From Lentibacillus saliphilus (GTDB taxonomy: Bacteria; Bacillota; Bacilli; Bacillales; Amphibacillaceae), in contig NZ_JABJXD010000001.1 in NCBI RefSeq assembly GCF_019093865.1, positions 682,001-746,000 on the forward strand: DNA of 64,000 nucleotides, in the 5' to 3' direction. Numbering within the stretch: the first letter of the stretch is position 1; every line of letters starts with the position of its first letter. The translations under genes were made by a program, and so were the position numbers. Shown one piece after another: positions 35,759 to 44,781 of the stretch. The notes beneath the pieces are model-generated. The model saw only the letters and a program-made list of their open reading frames with translations. It made no database searches and was not told the origin of the DNA.

Positions 35759-37129
35759 TTATTTTTGACCAACTTTTGTCCAATAATGAGCAAGCGTCGT
35801 CATTCCTTGTGTAAAGCTGTCTAATGGAAAGCTTTCGTTCGGTGAATGTAGTCTGTCATCTGGTGTACCGAAGCCCATTAACACAATTGGAATATGATAA
35901 ATGGCTTCAATCCATTCAACAACTGGAATAGAGCCTCCCATTCGAACGAAGACAGTCTCTTTTCCAAAAGCCTCTGTATAGCTTTCCGCTGCTTTTTGAA
36001 TTAAAGGATGATCTGGCTCAACTTTATACGCCTTTGCCGATAAATTCTCTTTCTTCACGTGAACACGAACACCAGCTGGTGCAACAGCTTGGATATGATC
36101 CTCCAGCAACTGTTGAATGCGTTCAGGATCTTGACCCGGTACGAGACGGCACGTGATTTTAGCAGTGGCAGATGATGGAATAATTGTCTTTGTACCTTCC
36201 CCTTGATAGCCACCGTACATACCATTAATTTCTAATGTTGGACGTCCCATCGTATGCTCTTTCGCCGTATAGCCTTTTTCAGATACTGTTTCAGTTATAC
36301 CTAACGCTGACTCGTAGTCTTCGCCAGGGACATTTTTAATAAGATCACGTTCCTGATCTGTCATCGGTTCAACACCGTCATAAAAACCGTCAACCGTCAC
36401 AACCTCTTCCTCATTTTTCAATGATGCGAGAATATGACTTAAGGCCATCAGTGGATTGCGAACAGCTCCCCCGTAAAGCCCTGAATGAACATCATGATCC
36501 GGGCCGTCAACCGTCACTTCAAGTCCAGTAAATCCTTTAAGTCCATATAAAATTGTTGGTTGGTTGTGGTCGACCATCCCCGAATCAGAAATGACTGCAA
36601 AATCAGCCGCAAAATTTTCGCGCTTATTATGGAGCATTTTGTACAAATTTTCGCTGCCAATTTCTTCTTCACCTTCAATGCACACTTTAACATTCACTGG
36701 CAGTTTGCCTTCTGTCTTCATAAACGCTTCAAACACAGCTAAGTGCATAAACACTTGACCTTTATCATCGCTCGCACCTCTTGCATAAAGACGCCCGTCT
36801 CTGATTTCTGGTTTAAACGGCTCACTTTTCCACTCAGCAATTGGATCTACAGGCTGAACGTCATAATGCCCATAAACCAAAACAGTCGGTGCGTCAGCTC
36901 CAGCCTCATTGTACTCAGCATAAACGAGTGGGTGCCCACCTGTATCCATTTGTGACACATTGGTAAATCCGATGTCTTCTAAATAGGATTCTAGAAATTC
37001 AGCAGCTTTTATAATATCTTGATTATGTACACTGTCTGTACTGACACTCGGAATCGCTAAAAAGGCATTCAGCTTTTCCAACAATTTGTCATGATGATCT
37101 TCCAAGTATTTCACAGCATTCATACTCAT
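35759..37129 (-). CDS. M20-family dipeptidase
   Basis: This 456-residue M20 metallopeptidase has zinc ligand motifs GHYDVQP (His, Asp), ASDDKGQ and EGEEEIGS (catalytic and ligand Glu), a dimerisation lid domain containing DVHSGLYGG, and a C-terminal SPNES ligand. It resembles the CNDP/DapE-like dipeptidases annotated in many bacilli. It probably hydrolyses dipeptides in the cytosol. GGGAGG lies 8 bases before ATG 37129. It is the first gene of a unit with the SDR. Confidence 0.9.
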   Translation of the reverse strand: MSMNAVKYLEDHHDKLLEKLNAFLAIPSVSTDSVHNQDIIKAAEFLESYLEDIGFTNVSQMDTGGHPLVYAEYNEAGADAPTVLVYGHYDVQPVDPIAEWKSEPFKPEIRDGRLYARGASDDKGQVFMHLAVFEAFMKTEGKLPVNVKVCIEGEEEIGSENLYKMLHNKRENFAADFAVISDSGMVDHNQPTILYGLKGFTGLEVTVDGPDHDVHSGLYGGAVRNPLMALSHILASLKNEEEVVTVDGFYDGVEPMTDQERDLIKNVPGEDYESALGITETVSEKGYTAKEHTMGRPTLEINGMYGGYQGEGTKTIIPSSATAKITCRLVPGQDPERIQQLLEDHIQAVAPAGVRVHVKKENLSAKAYKVEPDHPLIQKAAESYTEAFGKETVFVRMGGSIPVVEWIEAIYHIPIVLMGFGTPDDRLHSPNESFPLDSFTQGMTTLAHYWTKVGQK

Positions 37130-37216
37130 CAGTCATTCCTCCCACGGTTTTTATACATTTTAGCATAGCCGTCAGAAAAAACACGACTGAAAGCCTCTAA
37201 ATTTTAATTTGAGCAT

Positions 37217-37250
37217 TAAAAAAGTCTCGCCCAATTGAGGACGAGACTTC
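37217..37250 (-). terminator. Terminator after the YhcN-type gene
   Basis: AAGTCTCG and CGAGACTT pair around a 12-base loop, followed by TTTTTT on the minus strand. Confidence 0.85.
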
Positions 37251-37254
37251 ATTG

Positions 37255-37869
37255 CTACCGATTTTGTGGGAATAATCGTTTAATCATATTACCCATTTGG
37301 TCAAAAAAGCCTTCGACTGGTTCACCATTATTCATATCATTCACATAGTTATTCGTTAAATCAACGAAATCGGGATTGGTTGAGACGTAGACATTGTCAA
37401 TATCTTTATCCACATCTTTAACAATTTTAGAGATCTTATCCTTAACGTCATTGGTTAAGTCATTTCCACGTTTTCCGTTATTCTTTTGACCATCATTAAG
37501 CATTGCCGCGACATATGCATTGTTATTAGTTGTTAAAACATATGCAGAGTCGATACCTTTAACTTGATCAGTAATTCTTTTCGCTGCTTCATCGGAAACT
37601 TCATAACGGTTATCGTTGTTGTTGTTCCGATCACGACTTAATTGACGATTGTTGTCATTGTTTCTATTCTGCTGCCCGTCATATTGACGATTCCGATCCA
37701 TCATATTGTTTTGATCATTGTTCTGATATCTGGTTCGTTCGACATTATTATTGTTATCTCGATCGTTCAGCATGCCTTGTTCCATATCATTATCATCAAC
37801 ATTTTGACACGCTGCAAAAAGAACGAGAACAACAGCAAGCATCATACTTTTTATCGTCCATTTCTTCAT
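37255..37869 (-). CDS. YhcN/YlaJ-family spore lipoprotein
   Basis: This 204-residue lipoprotein has a signal peptide ending in FAAC (Cys21). A low-complexity region rich in Asn, Asp, Arg and Gln follows (about 25-105), then a C-terminal YhcN/YlaJ domain (ITDQVKGIDSAYVLTTNNNAYV). Family members sit in the spore membrane or cortex and affect germination or outgrowth. The frame opens at 37917, but AAAGGAGGT precedes ATG 37869 at 8 bases. The Asn/Arg-rich linker is unusually long. Confidence 0.88.
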   Translation of the reverse strand: MKKWTIKSMMLAVVLVLFAACQNVDDNDMEQGMLNDRDNNNNVERTRYQNNDQNNMMDRNRQYDGQQNRNNDNNRQLSRDRNNNNDNRYEVSDEAAKRITDQVKGIDSAYVLTTNNNAYVAAMLNDGQKNNGKRGNDLTNDVKDKISKIVKDVDKDIDNVYVSTNPDFVDLTNNYVNDMNNGEPVEGFFDQMGNMIKRLFPQNR

Positions 37870-38142
37870 TGCTACATACCTCCTTTTCGTTTTGCGTTTA
37901 GTATGAAGCAGAATCAATGTTTTATGCTCGTGTCATGGTAAACCTTAAATTGGCATAGACACCAATTTTCCTTTTGCAAATATAATGATGTAAAGGGGAA
38001 GCTAAACAATATGTTGAACAGTATTGCTGCTTTCATCGTGATGTTACAATTCAGAATTAAATTTTGGATGTGCCATTCCGGTTGATCGTTTGTAAAAATT
38101 GCTCGACGACACGATGTCTTCAAGATAGTGTTTCTGTAAAAT

Positions 38143-38160
38143 CCTTGAATTCAAGGAGGG
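38143..38160 (+). promoter_or_regulatory. Palindrome overlapping the ribosome site of the YhdB-like gene
   Basis: CCTTGAATTCAAGG (38143-38156) is a perfect 14-base palindrome. Its last bases are part of the Shine-Dalgarno AAGGAGGG (38153-38160). As an RNA hairpin it would partly hide the ribosome site. Confidence 0.5.
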
Positions 38161-38166
38161 CAAAGC

Positions 38167-38403
38167 ATGGATATACCAGATTACGACAAAGCATTATATT
38201 ACACGTTGTGGGGGCATTGGGATGAATTGCTTGTACTCATGGTGCGTACAGAGGATGACCTGTTATCAAAGAAAATACAGTACTTTTTAAATGCGTATCA
38301 TTACTCACCAAATGAGCGTGCGATTTTATCCGCTCATGATGATCTTCTTTACTATATTGATCATGCTATGAAATACACGCCTACTGTTACCTTAGACGTT
38401 TAA
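38167..38403 (+). CDS. yhdB: YhdB-like small protein
   Basis: This 78-residue acidic, Tyr-rich protein begins MDIPDYDKALYYTLWGHWD and contains LLVLMVRTEDDLLSKKI. I recognise it tentatively as YhdB of B. subtilis, which is uncharacterised. There is no signal peptide or membrane segment. A strong Shine-Dalgarno at 6-base spacing confirms the start. A terminator follows at once, so it is monocistronic. Confidence 0.75.
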   Translation: MDIPDYDKALYYTLWGHWDELLVLMVRTEDDLLSKKIQYFLNAYHYSPNERAILSAHDDLLYYIDHAMKYTPTVTLDV

Positions 38404-38432
38404 AAAAGCACCGACCTCTAGTGTCGGTGCTT
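38402..38432. terminator. Bidirectional terminator
   Basis: AAGCACCGAC and GTCGGTGCTT enclose a 7-base loop, between the convergent YhdB-like and serine-protease genes. Confidence 0.85.
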
Positions 38433-38440
38433 AAACATAT

Positions 38441-39268
38441 TTACTTTACGTGCCGTTCATAATAATAATCAATTGGAATGACAAGGCCTACTTTACCATG
38501 GATGTCATGTTTTAGTGTCGCAAAAACGACGCCAATGACTTTTCCGTCTTTTGTAATGACTGGACTGCCACTATTTCCATGATAAATTGGTGCATCAACC
38601 ATTAGGACAGGTTCATTCCAACTCGATAACTCAGTATAGCCAATAATATGGCCTTCATTTGCAATGCCTTGAAACCGTAATGGATTGCCAATGAAATAAA
38701 TCGCCTGATCTTGCTTAAATGTTGTTTTATTCGCAAGCTGTAACGATGGCAGTCGTTCATCCGGCGCATCGACTTGTAAAACTGCGAGATCGACTTCCGG
38801 GTAAACAGCTTCAACATGAGCGTTAAACAATCCTTCTTCAGGAAAAGCAACGGTTACACGATTCTCGTCTTCAACAACATGGTGATTCGTTATAACCGTA
38901 CCTGATTCAGAAATGGCAAACCCAGTTCCTCTTCCGTCTTCGGTTCCAACAACAACAACAGCCTGTTTATAGTCGTTAATATCGTCCTGTGTCGATAAAA
39001 CAGCTGATGTTTTTAAAAAGTCAAACGCAGCTATTGAAAAGGTCTTCGGTAATAAAGCGACCAGATTTAACACCATCGCACATGCAATCAGCCAAAACGC
39101 CCATTTAGGAAACGGCCGTTTTGTCTTCGGTTCATTCTTTTCGTCGCGTGCTCTTTGGAGCGCTTTTTGTCGTTCGGCTTCAACGAGCTCATACAGTTCT
39201 TCATCATCGAATTCCTCATATAAATCTTCATCAATAATGTCATAATGATCTCGATCGTCACGCGACAT
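38441..39268 (-). CDS. Membrane-anchored trypsin-like serine protease without PDZ
   Basis: This 275-residue S1C-type protease has an acidic cytosolic N terminus (1-50), one membrane anchor (about 56-74) and an extracytoplasmic protease domain with His130, Asp160 and Ser233 (GNSGSP). HtrA family members usually carry a C-terminal PDZ domain; here the protein ends after the protease. That suggests a non-HtrA surface protease whose substrate selection differs. ATG 39268 follows GGGTGA and is preferred to TTG 39280. It lies close after bmrD and may share that transcript. Confidence 0.85.
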   Translation of the reverse strand: MSRDDRDHYDIIDEDLYEEFDDEELYELVEAERQKALQRARDEKNEPKTKRPFPKWAFWLIACAMVLNLVALLPKTFSIAAFDFLKTSAVLSTQDDINDYKQAVVVVGTEDGRGTGFAISESGTVITNHHVVEDENRVTVAFPEEGLFNAHVEAVYPEVDLAVLQVDAPDERLPSLQLANKTTFKQDQAIYFIGNPLRFQGIANEGHIIGYTELSSWNEPVLMVDAPIYHGNSGSPVITKDGKVIGVVFATLKHDIHGKVGLVIPIDYYYERHVK

Positions 39269-39291
39269 CAAATCACCCAATTCACAAAAGA

Positions 39292-41319
39292 TTAATTCAC
39301 GCGCTTTAACTGCCCTTGCTGCATTTGGTACATATTATGATAAATCCCTGTTTGTTTAATGAGCGCGTCATGATTACCGCTTTCTACTATCTTACCATGA
39401 TCAAGCACAAAAATCGCATCTGCTTGCTGAATTGTTGAAAGTCTGTGAGCAATAACGAGTGTCGTACGACCTTTTTTCAAGACGTCTAGAGCATGTTGGA
39501 TGATTTGTTCTGTTTCAGTATCAATATTAGCTGTTGCTTCATCAAGTATTAAAATTGCTGGATCAAACGCAAGTGCTCTTGCAAATGAGATGAGTTGGCG
39601 CTCGCCTAATGAAAAGCTTTTTCCGCCCTCAGATACAGGTTCGTCATACCCTTTCGGCAGTTGTTCAATAAAGCGATCAGCTCCAACTGCTTTAAGCGCT
39701 TCTTTTGCCCGTTCCTCAGATACATTAGGATCTCCCAATGTCACATTGGACAAAATGGTACCGCTAAATAAGAATGGATCCTGTAAAACAATCCCCATAT
39801 GGCTTCTCACTTGCTGTCGGGACAGTGACTGCGTGTTTTGACCGTCAATCGTAATTTGACCGTGCTGTGGATCATAAAAACGGAACAACAGATTCATGAT
39901 CGAACTTTTGCCTGAGCCTGTATGCCCAACAAAAGCGGCTGTCTGTCCTGGTTTAATCTCAAAATTAATATTGTTTAATACATAGTCCTTACCATTGTAC
40001 GCAAAGGATACATCATCAAAGCGAATACCTCCACGATATTTGGCGATTTTATCATTTTGCACAGGTTCGCCTTCATGATCTAATAGCTTAAATACGCGCC
40101 GACCTGCTACACGTGCTTGCTCGATGAGAGGCAGCTGATTGACGATATCTGTCACAGGCTCAAATAGTCGGTTAAGCAAATCAACAATTGCATATAACAT
40201 CCCAATTGATAAAAGGGCGCCTGGCTCTAACGAGAACATTCCAAAATACCAGATAAAGCCAACAAACGCTAGATTTCTAAAGACTGTAACCAAATTAAAC
40301 GAGGTTAAAGCACTGAGCTTCATAAGTTTCCGCTGGTACTTATAATGACGTTCATTTAGCGTTTCAAATTCTTCTTTCGTTTGCTTTTGCCTTAAAAACG
40401 CTTGAATAATTGGCATGCCTTGAATAGATTCGTTAATATGACCATTAATCGAACTAACCGTCGAGCGAATCACCGTATTGTACTTCGTTCCCAACGTCTT
40501 ATAAGCCTTCATCCATACGATAATTAAAGGAATGAGTAGAAGTGCAAAGGCCGCAAGCTTAGGATCAAGAATAAATAACGCAACAAAAATCCCAGCCATA
40601 TATATGACACTCGTCACAACAATCGAAAGAACCCGTTCATATAAGTCTCTAATCGCCTCCGTATCATTCGTCACCCGAGACACGATTGACCCAGCTGACG
40701 CATTCACGTAATAATCAATTGGAATACGCTGGGTATGCGCAAATATGTCGTTACGCATTTTTTGTACAATCCGATTAGATGCCTGCTGCAGCTTATACGT
40801 CTGAAAAAACTGAAACACCCCCGCTATGAGTAGCAGCACCATATACAAAACGAGTAAAAAAATGATCGGACGTTGCTCTGGTTTGAAAAATTGATACACA
40901 TCCGTAAGTGATAGCTTTTCGCCTGTAAATGTGACTGTTTCATCAGCCGTCTGAATGACTATTGATCCCTTGTCAAGCTGGCGTTTGCCTTCCAGCGGAA
41001 TCACTCCATCAACCAAATAATAATCTCGTTTAACCTGTAAAATAGTTGATGTTCCTGAGCTTTCCTCACCATCTATCCGATCTGAACGTTTATAAAATGT
41101 GTCTTCATAACTGACCGTATATCGGTCGTCATTTTCAGTAACGCGTTCCCATTGTCCTTCTACACCGAGAATGTGATCGTCAATAACCGTTTTAGCGATA
41201 AGCGGTCCCGCTAATTCCAACCCTGTCGCAATCATTAGACAGGCAATTCCGATCAAAATTCCTTTTTTAAATGTCCATGCATAACCTATTAATCGTCGTT
41301 CAGCAGATTGCTTTTTCAT
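39292..41319 (-). CDS. bmrD: Multidrug ABC exporter half BmrD (YheH)
   Basis: This 675-residue half-transporter has a membrane domain and a C-terminal ATPase: Walker A GHTGSGKSS, Walker B AILILDEAT with the catalytic Glu, and a degenerate signature FSLGERQ instead of LSGGQ. Between membrane segments 1 and 2 lies an extra extracellular region of about 110 residues, as in BmrD. It pairs with BmrC in a heterodimeric drug exporter. AAAGGAGGTG precedes the ATG, which lies 2 bases after the bmrC stop. Confidence 0.92.
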   Translation of the reverse strand: MKKQSAERRLIGYAWTFKKGILIGIACLMIATGLELAGPLIAKTVIDDHILGVEGQWERVTENDDRYTVSYEDTFYKRSDRIDGEESSGTSTILQVKRDYYLVDGVIPLEGKRQLDKGSIVIQTADETVTFTGEKLSLTDVYQFFKPEQRPIIFLLVLYMVLLLIAGVFQFFQTYKLQQASNRIVQKMRNDIFAHTQRIPIDYYVNASAGSIVSRVTNDTEAIRDLYERVLSIVVTSVIYMAGIFVALFILDPKLAAFALLLIPLIIVWMKAYKTLGTKYNTVIRSTVSSINGHINESIQGMPIIQAFLRQKQTKEEFETLNERHYKYQRKLMKLSALTSFNLVTVFRNLAFVGFIWYFGMFSLEPGALLSIGMLYAIVDLLNRLFEPVTDIVNQLPLIEQARVAGRRVFKLLDHEGEPVQNDKIAKYRGGIRFDDVSFAYNGKDYVLNNINFEIKPGQTAAFVGHTGSGKSSIMNLLFRFYDPQHGQITIDGQNTQSLSRQQVRSHMGIVLQDPFLFSGTILSNVTLGDPNVSEERAKEALKAVGADRFIEQLPKGYDEPVSEGGKSFSLGERQLISFARALAFDPAILILDEATANIDTETEQIIQHALDVLKKGRTTLVIAHRLSTIQQADAIFVLDHGKIVESGNHDALIKQTGIYHNMYQMQQGQLKRVN

Positions 41320-41321
41320 AA

Positions 41322-43121
41322 TTAGTCCACCTCCTTTTGACTACTTTCAAGCTGTTGCTGTATATACTGACTGTAATACCATCCTTTTGAAGCCATGAGC
41401 ACGTCATGTGTTCCTGCTTCCACTATTTTCCCGTCTTCTATGACGATGATGTGATCAGCATGTGCGACAGCTGACAGCCGATGTGCGGCTATAAATGTCG
41501 TCTTATGTTTCCGTTCCTCTCTTAAATGTGCGATAATATTTGCTTCTGTTTTTCCATCAACAGCTGATAACGCATCATCAAGAATGAGTATATCTGGATT
41601 TTTGATAAACGCACGGGCTAACGCGACCCGCTGCTTTTGACCACCAGAAAGGGTGACACCACTTTCACCAACCTCTGTATCAAGCCCTTCAGGTAACGCT
41701 TTTATATCTTCTAGAAAATGTGCCAGCTCCATGACACGGTTTATTTCTTCATCTGTTGCATCCGCCTTGCCAAACTGAATATTTTCTCTAATTGTTTTAG
41801 AGAACATCATCTGATCTTGTGGAACATAGCCAATCCAGTTGCGAAGCTGGTTCAAACGGATATTGGCATGATCAACGCCACATATTTTAATGGATCCTTC
41901 AAACCGGGTGTATTCTCTTAGAAGCAATTTAAATAGCGTCGTTTTTCCTGCACCGGTTTTGCCAACAACACCGATCGTTTCACCTTGACGCACGTGAAGT
42001 GATACATCTGATAATTGGTTTTTGCCGCTTCCTATGTAAGAAAACGTCAAATGATCAATGTCAATCGTATCAGGATGCTGCACATCTACCGGATTCTCAG
42101 CATCTGTTACATCTGCTTTATAGTTTAACGTTTCATTAACCCGGTCAAGTGACGCATTACCACGTTGTAATATATTAATTAATTCACCAACCGCAAACAT
42201 TGGCCAGATCAACATCCCTAAATAGACGTTAAATGTGACAAGATCACCAAGTGATATCTTATTTTCAAACACTTGAATCGCACCGTAGCCTAAGCCAATC
42301 GTGTAAGAGAGACCGACAAGAATTTTCATCGTCGGCTCAAACAATGCATCAATCTTAGTCACTTCCATATTTTTCGCATAGACATGTTCAGTCATTGCTT
42401 GAAAGCGTTGCTCCTCCTGTTCTTCTTGAACAAACGCTCTTACAACACGCACCCCTTTAATTGATTCAAGAACACTATTATTCAAATCACTAAAGGCAGC
42501 CTGTGCAGCTGTAAAGCGGCTATGAATGGCTGTACCGTATTTGTTCATGATTACAGCCATAATTGGCAGTGGAATCAAAGCAGCAAATGTTAAAGGCCAG
42601 CTGATCGTAAAGCCCATTACGGCAATGATCATAAACATGAATGTCGTAGAGTCCACTAGTGTCAAAATACCAAATCCAGCTGTTAGCGAAATGACCTTCA
42701 AGTCATTCGTCGACCGCGCCATTAAATCACCCGTTCGATTTTTACCAAAAAACGTTGGTGACATGTTTAAGAAATGGTCCATTAATCGGCTTCGCATCCA
42801 TCTCTCAAGAATGACGGCACCGCCAAATAACGTATAATCCCATAAAAACGAAATAGCATAATGTACAACGGTTAACGTGACGTATCCTAAAATGACCATT
42901 GTCAACAATTGCATCGTCAACGTGTCAAATTGAATATGATCAATAATATATCCTACCAATTTAGGTGGAATAAGTCCGATCGCACTCGCAATAATTAAAG
43001 CCGTAATGGCAAATACATACCGTTTCCAATACCGTTTAAAAAACCAATCGAGCTTCTTAAAAACCGCAAACAAATCGTTCACCTTCTCTCTCTTCCATTC
43101 GTACGAATCAATATGACTCAT
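41322..43121 (-). CDS. bmrC: Multidrug ABC exporter half BmrC (YheI)
   Basis: This 599-residue half-transporter has six membrane segments, Walker A GKTGAGKTT, a canonical signature LSGGQKQR and Walker B ILILDDA, in which Asp replaces the catalytic Glu. This asymmetry, a degenerate site in BmrC and an altered signature in BmrD, is the known hallmark of the heterodimer. The order bmrC-bmrD matches B. subtilis. The gene is preceded by a leader peptide ORF and an intrinsic terminator. This fits ribosome-dependent attenuation in which translation inhibitors raise expression. Confidence 0.92.
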   Translation of the reverse strand: MSHIDSYEWKREKVNDLFAVFKKLDWFFKRYWKRYVFAITALIIASAIGLIPPKLVGYIIDHIQFDTLTMQLLTMVILGYVTLTVVHYAISFLWDYTLFGGAVILERWMRSRLMDHFLNMSPTFFGKNRTGDLMARSTNDLKVISLTAGFGILTLVDSTTFMFMIIAVMGFTISWPLTFAALIPLPIMAVIMNKYGTAIHSRFTAAQAAFSDLNNSVLESIKGVRVVRAFVQEEQEEQRFQAMTEHVYAKNMEVTKIDALFEPTMKILVGLSYTIGLGYGAIQVFENKISLGDLVTFNVYLGMLIWPMFAVGELINILQRGNASLDRVNETLNYKADVTDAENPVDVQHPDTIDIDHLTFSYIGSGKNQLSDVSLHVRQGETIGVVGKTGAGKTTLFKLLLREYTRFEGSIKICGVDHANIRLNQLRNWIGYVPQDQMMFSKTIRENIQFGKADATDEEINRVMELAHFLEDIKALPEGLDTEVGESGVTLSGGQKQRVALARAFIKNPDILILDDALSAVDGKTEANIIAHLREERKHKTTFIAAHRLSAVAHADHIIVIEDGKIVEAGTHDVLMASKGWYYSQYIQQQLESSQKEVD

Positions 43122-43165
43122 ACACTAACTTTTCCCCGTCGGGTGTCCTGTAGCTTATAAGCGCA

Positions 43166-43195
43166 CAAAAAAAGCACACGTCTGTGACGCATGCT
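43166..43195 (-). terminator. Attenuator terminator in the bmrCD leader
   Basis: On the minus strand AGCATGCGTC and GACGTGTGCT form a 10-bp stem (two G-U pairs) with loop ACA, followed by seven T residues. It lies between the leader ORF and bmrC, so it would stop transcription by default. GGGCC/GGCCC (43237-43258) forms another hairpin upstream. Confidence 0.8.
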
Positions 43196-43276
43196 CTTAG
43201 GCAAAGGAATACACGTATCCCTATACACTTATAGCGGGGCCACAAACATATGCGGCCCTCATTGTCATCTAAAAAG

Positions 43277-43351
43277 CTATCGTACAACCGGCGAGGCCAC
43301 ATGTGGATAAAATTCTGTTAAAGTTGAAATGCTCATGATTACGTTTTCCAT
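43277..43351 (-). CDS. bmrCD leader peptide (BmrB-like)
   Basis: This 24-residue ORF begins MENVIMSISTL and ends in PVVR. GAGAGGAGG lies 8 bases before the ATG, a very strong ribosome site. It sits 26 bases after the predicted transcription start and upstream of the attenuator, as bmrB does in B. subtilis, though the sequence need not be related. A ribosome stalled on it could free bases that pair with the terminator. Confidence 0.75.
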   Translation of the reverse strand: MENVIMSISTLTEFYPHVASPVVR

Positions 43352-43384
43352 TTTAGTGACCTCCTCTCATTTTTGAATATATTC

Positions 43385-43413
43385 AGTATAGCCGACACCA
43401 TTTATAAAGTAAA
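43385..43413 (-). promoter_or_regulatory. bmrCD promoter
   Basis: TTTACT and TATACT are separated by 17 bases on the minus strand, 34 bases upstream of the leader ORF. Confidence 0.55.
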
Positions 43414-43520
43414 GCATTTTTTGAAAAAATATGAGTTTTATCCAATTATTTCATAGCGGTAACCGAAAAGAATAATGGCGCGTTAAACCTCGTGAAACCG
43501 CCCGCAATACGTGATAGACA

Positions 43521-43555
43521 CAAAACGAGAAGCCATGAAGATGACTTCTCGTTTT
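43521..43555. terminator. Terminator after the opuA operon
   Basis: AAAACGAGAAG and CTTCTCGTTTT pair with an inner CAT/ATG stem, directly after the ATPase gene. Confidence 0.85.
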
Positions 43556-43560
43556 ATATA

Positions 43561-44781
43561 TTACGTTAATGGTACAGTGCCTTGGTATTCTTCACTTTCA
43601 TCAACATCATCTGCGACAAGCCCTGCCATGACATGAACGCGGAGAATGATTCCTTCCACACGATTGTCTTCATTTGTAACAACTAGTGGAAAGGAAGATT
43701 CGAGTGCTTTAGGAATTAATTCACTCACATATTCCTCCCTATCAACCGTCGTAACATCTGTACGCAACACGTCCATCAGCTGCTTCTTTTGTTTCGTCCC
43801 TTCAATCGCGTCATCAATCGTTACGATCCCTTGAAGGTGACGCCCTCTGTCAACGACAAACACACTTGATATGCCGTTTTCTTCCATTTCTTTAATGGCA
43901 ACCTTCAAGCCATCCTTTACTGATACAAGCGCATTCGGTTTCGTCATAACATGCTCTGCCTGGAACACCTTTGAACGATCAATATCTTTAATAAACTCTG
44001 ATATATAATCATTAGCAGGTGCTTCAATAATTTCTTCAGGTGTACCGACTTGGACGACACGACCATCCTTCATAACAGCGACACGATCCCCTATTTTAAA
44101 GGCCTCATTCACATCATGTGTAATAAATATGATCGTTTTTTGAAGCCTATTTTGGATGTCTAATAGTTCGAGTTGCATTTCTCGTCTAATCAGTGGATCA
44201 AGCGCACTAAATGGCTCATCCATTAGTAGAATATCAGGGTCATTGGCCAATGCCCGCGCTAAGCCAACTCGTTGCTGCATACCACCTGAAAGCTCATCAG
44301 GGTATTTGTCCTCATAGCCTTTTAAGCCAACGATTTCAATGTTCTTCATAGCTATTTCCTGGCGCTCTTCTTTTGGCACTTGGCGAATTTCGAGTCCATA
44401 CTCAACATTTCCTAGTATTGTGCGATGGTTAAACAAACCAAAATGCTGAAACACCATGGCAATTTTTTTCTGCCGGACCTCTTTTAACTGTGGATTTTTA
44501 TACAACATAATATCGTCATCATCGATATAGATTGAACCTGTTGTCGGCTTATTTAATAAGTTAAAACAACGAATTAACGTCGACTTACCACTTCCAGACA
44601 ATCCCATAATGACGAATACTTCACCACGTTCGATTTCAAGCGACGCATCATATACGCCGACTGTATGACCTGTATCAGCTAAAATATCCTCCTTTGACAT
44701 ACCTTGCTCAATCATTGGAATGACGGATTTTGGTTTGGGCCCAAATATTTTCGATACATGCTCAAGTCTAATATGGCTCAT
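43561..44781 (-). CDS. opuAA: Glycine betaine ABC transporter ATPase (OpuAA)
   Basis: This 406-residue ATPase has Walker A GLSGSGKST, signature LSGGMQQR, Walker B ILLMDEP and two C-terminal CBS domains (about 280-395) that sense ionic strength in this family. It energises import of glycine betaine or related compatible solutes under osmotic stress. It overlaps the permease stop by 4 bases, and AGGAGGG precedes the ATG. It is the last gene of a three-gene unit, whereas in B. subtilis opuA it is first. Confidence 0.93.
   Translation of the reverse strand: MSHIRLEHVSKIFGPKPKSVIPMIEQGMSKEDILADTGHTVGVYDASLEIERGEVFVIMGLSGSGKSTLIRCFNLLNKPTTGSIYIDDDDIMLYKNPQLKEVRQKKIAMVFQHFGLFNHRTILGNVEYGLEIRQVPKEERQEIAMKNIEIVGLKGYEDKYPDELSGGMQQRVGLARALANDPDILLMDEPFSALDPLIRREMQLELLDIQNRLQKTIIFITHDVNEAFKIGDRVAVMKDGRVVQVGTPEEIIEAPANDYISEFIKDIDRSKVFQAEHVMTKPNALVSVKDGLKVAIKEMEENGISSVFVVDRGRHLQGIVTIDDAIEGTKQKKQLMDVLRTDVTTVDREEYVSELIPKALESSFPLVVTNEDNRVEGIILRVHVMAGLVADDVDESEEYQGTVPLT

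Noticed and set aside
43108-43302. 64-codon ORF overlapping the bmrCD leader
   Set aside because: It runs in another frame through the attenuator and bmrC start; the 24-codon leader ORF has the real ribosome site.
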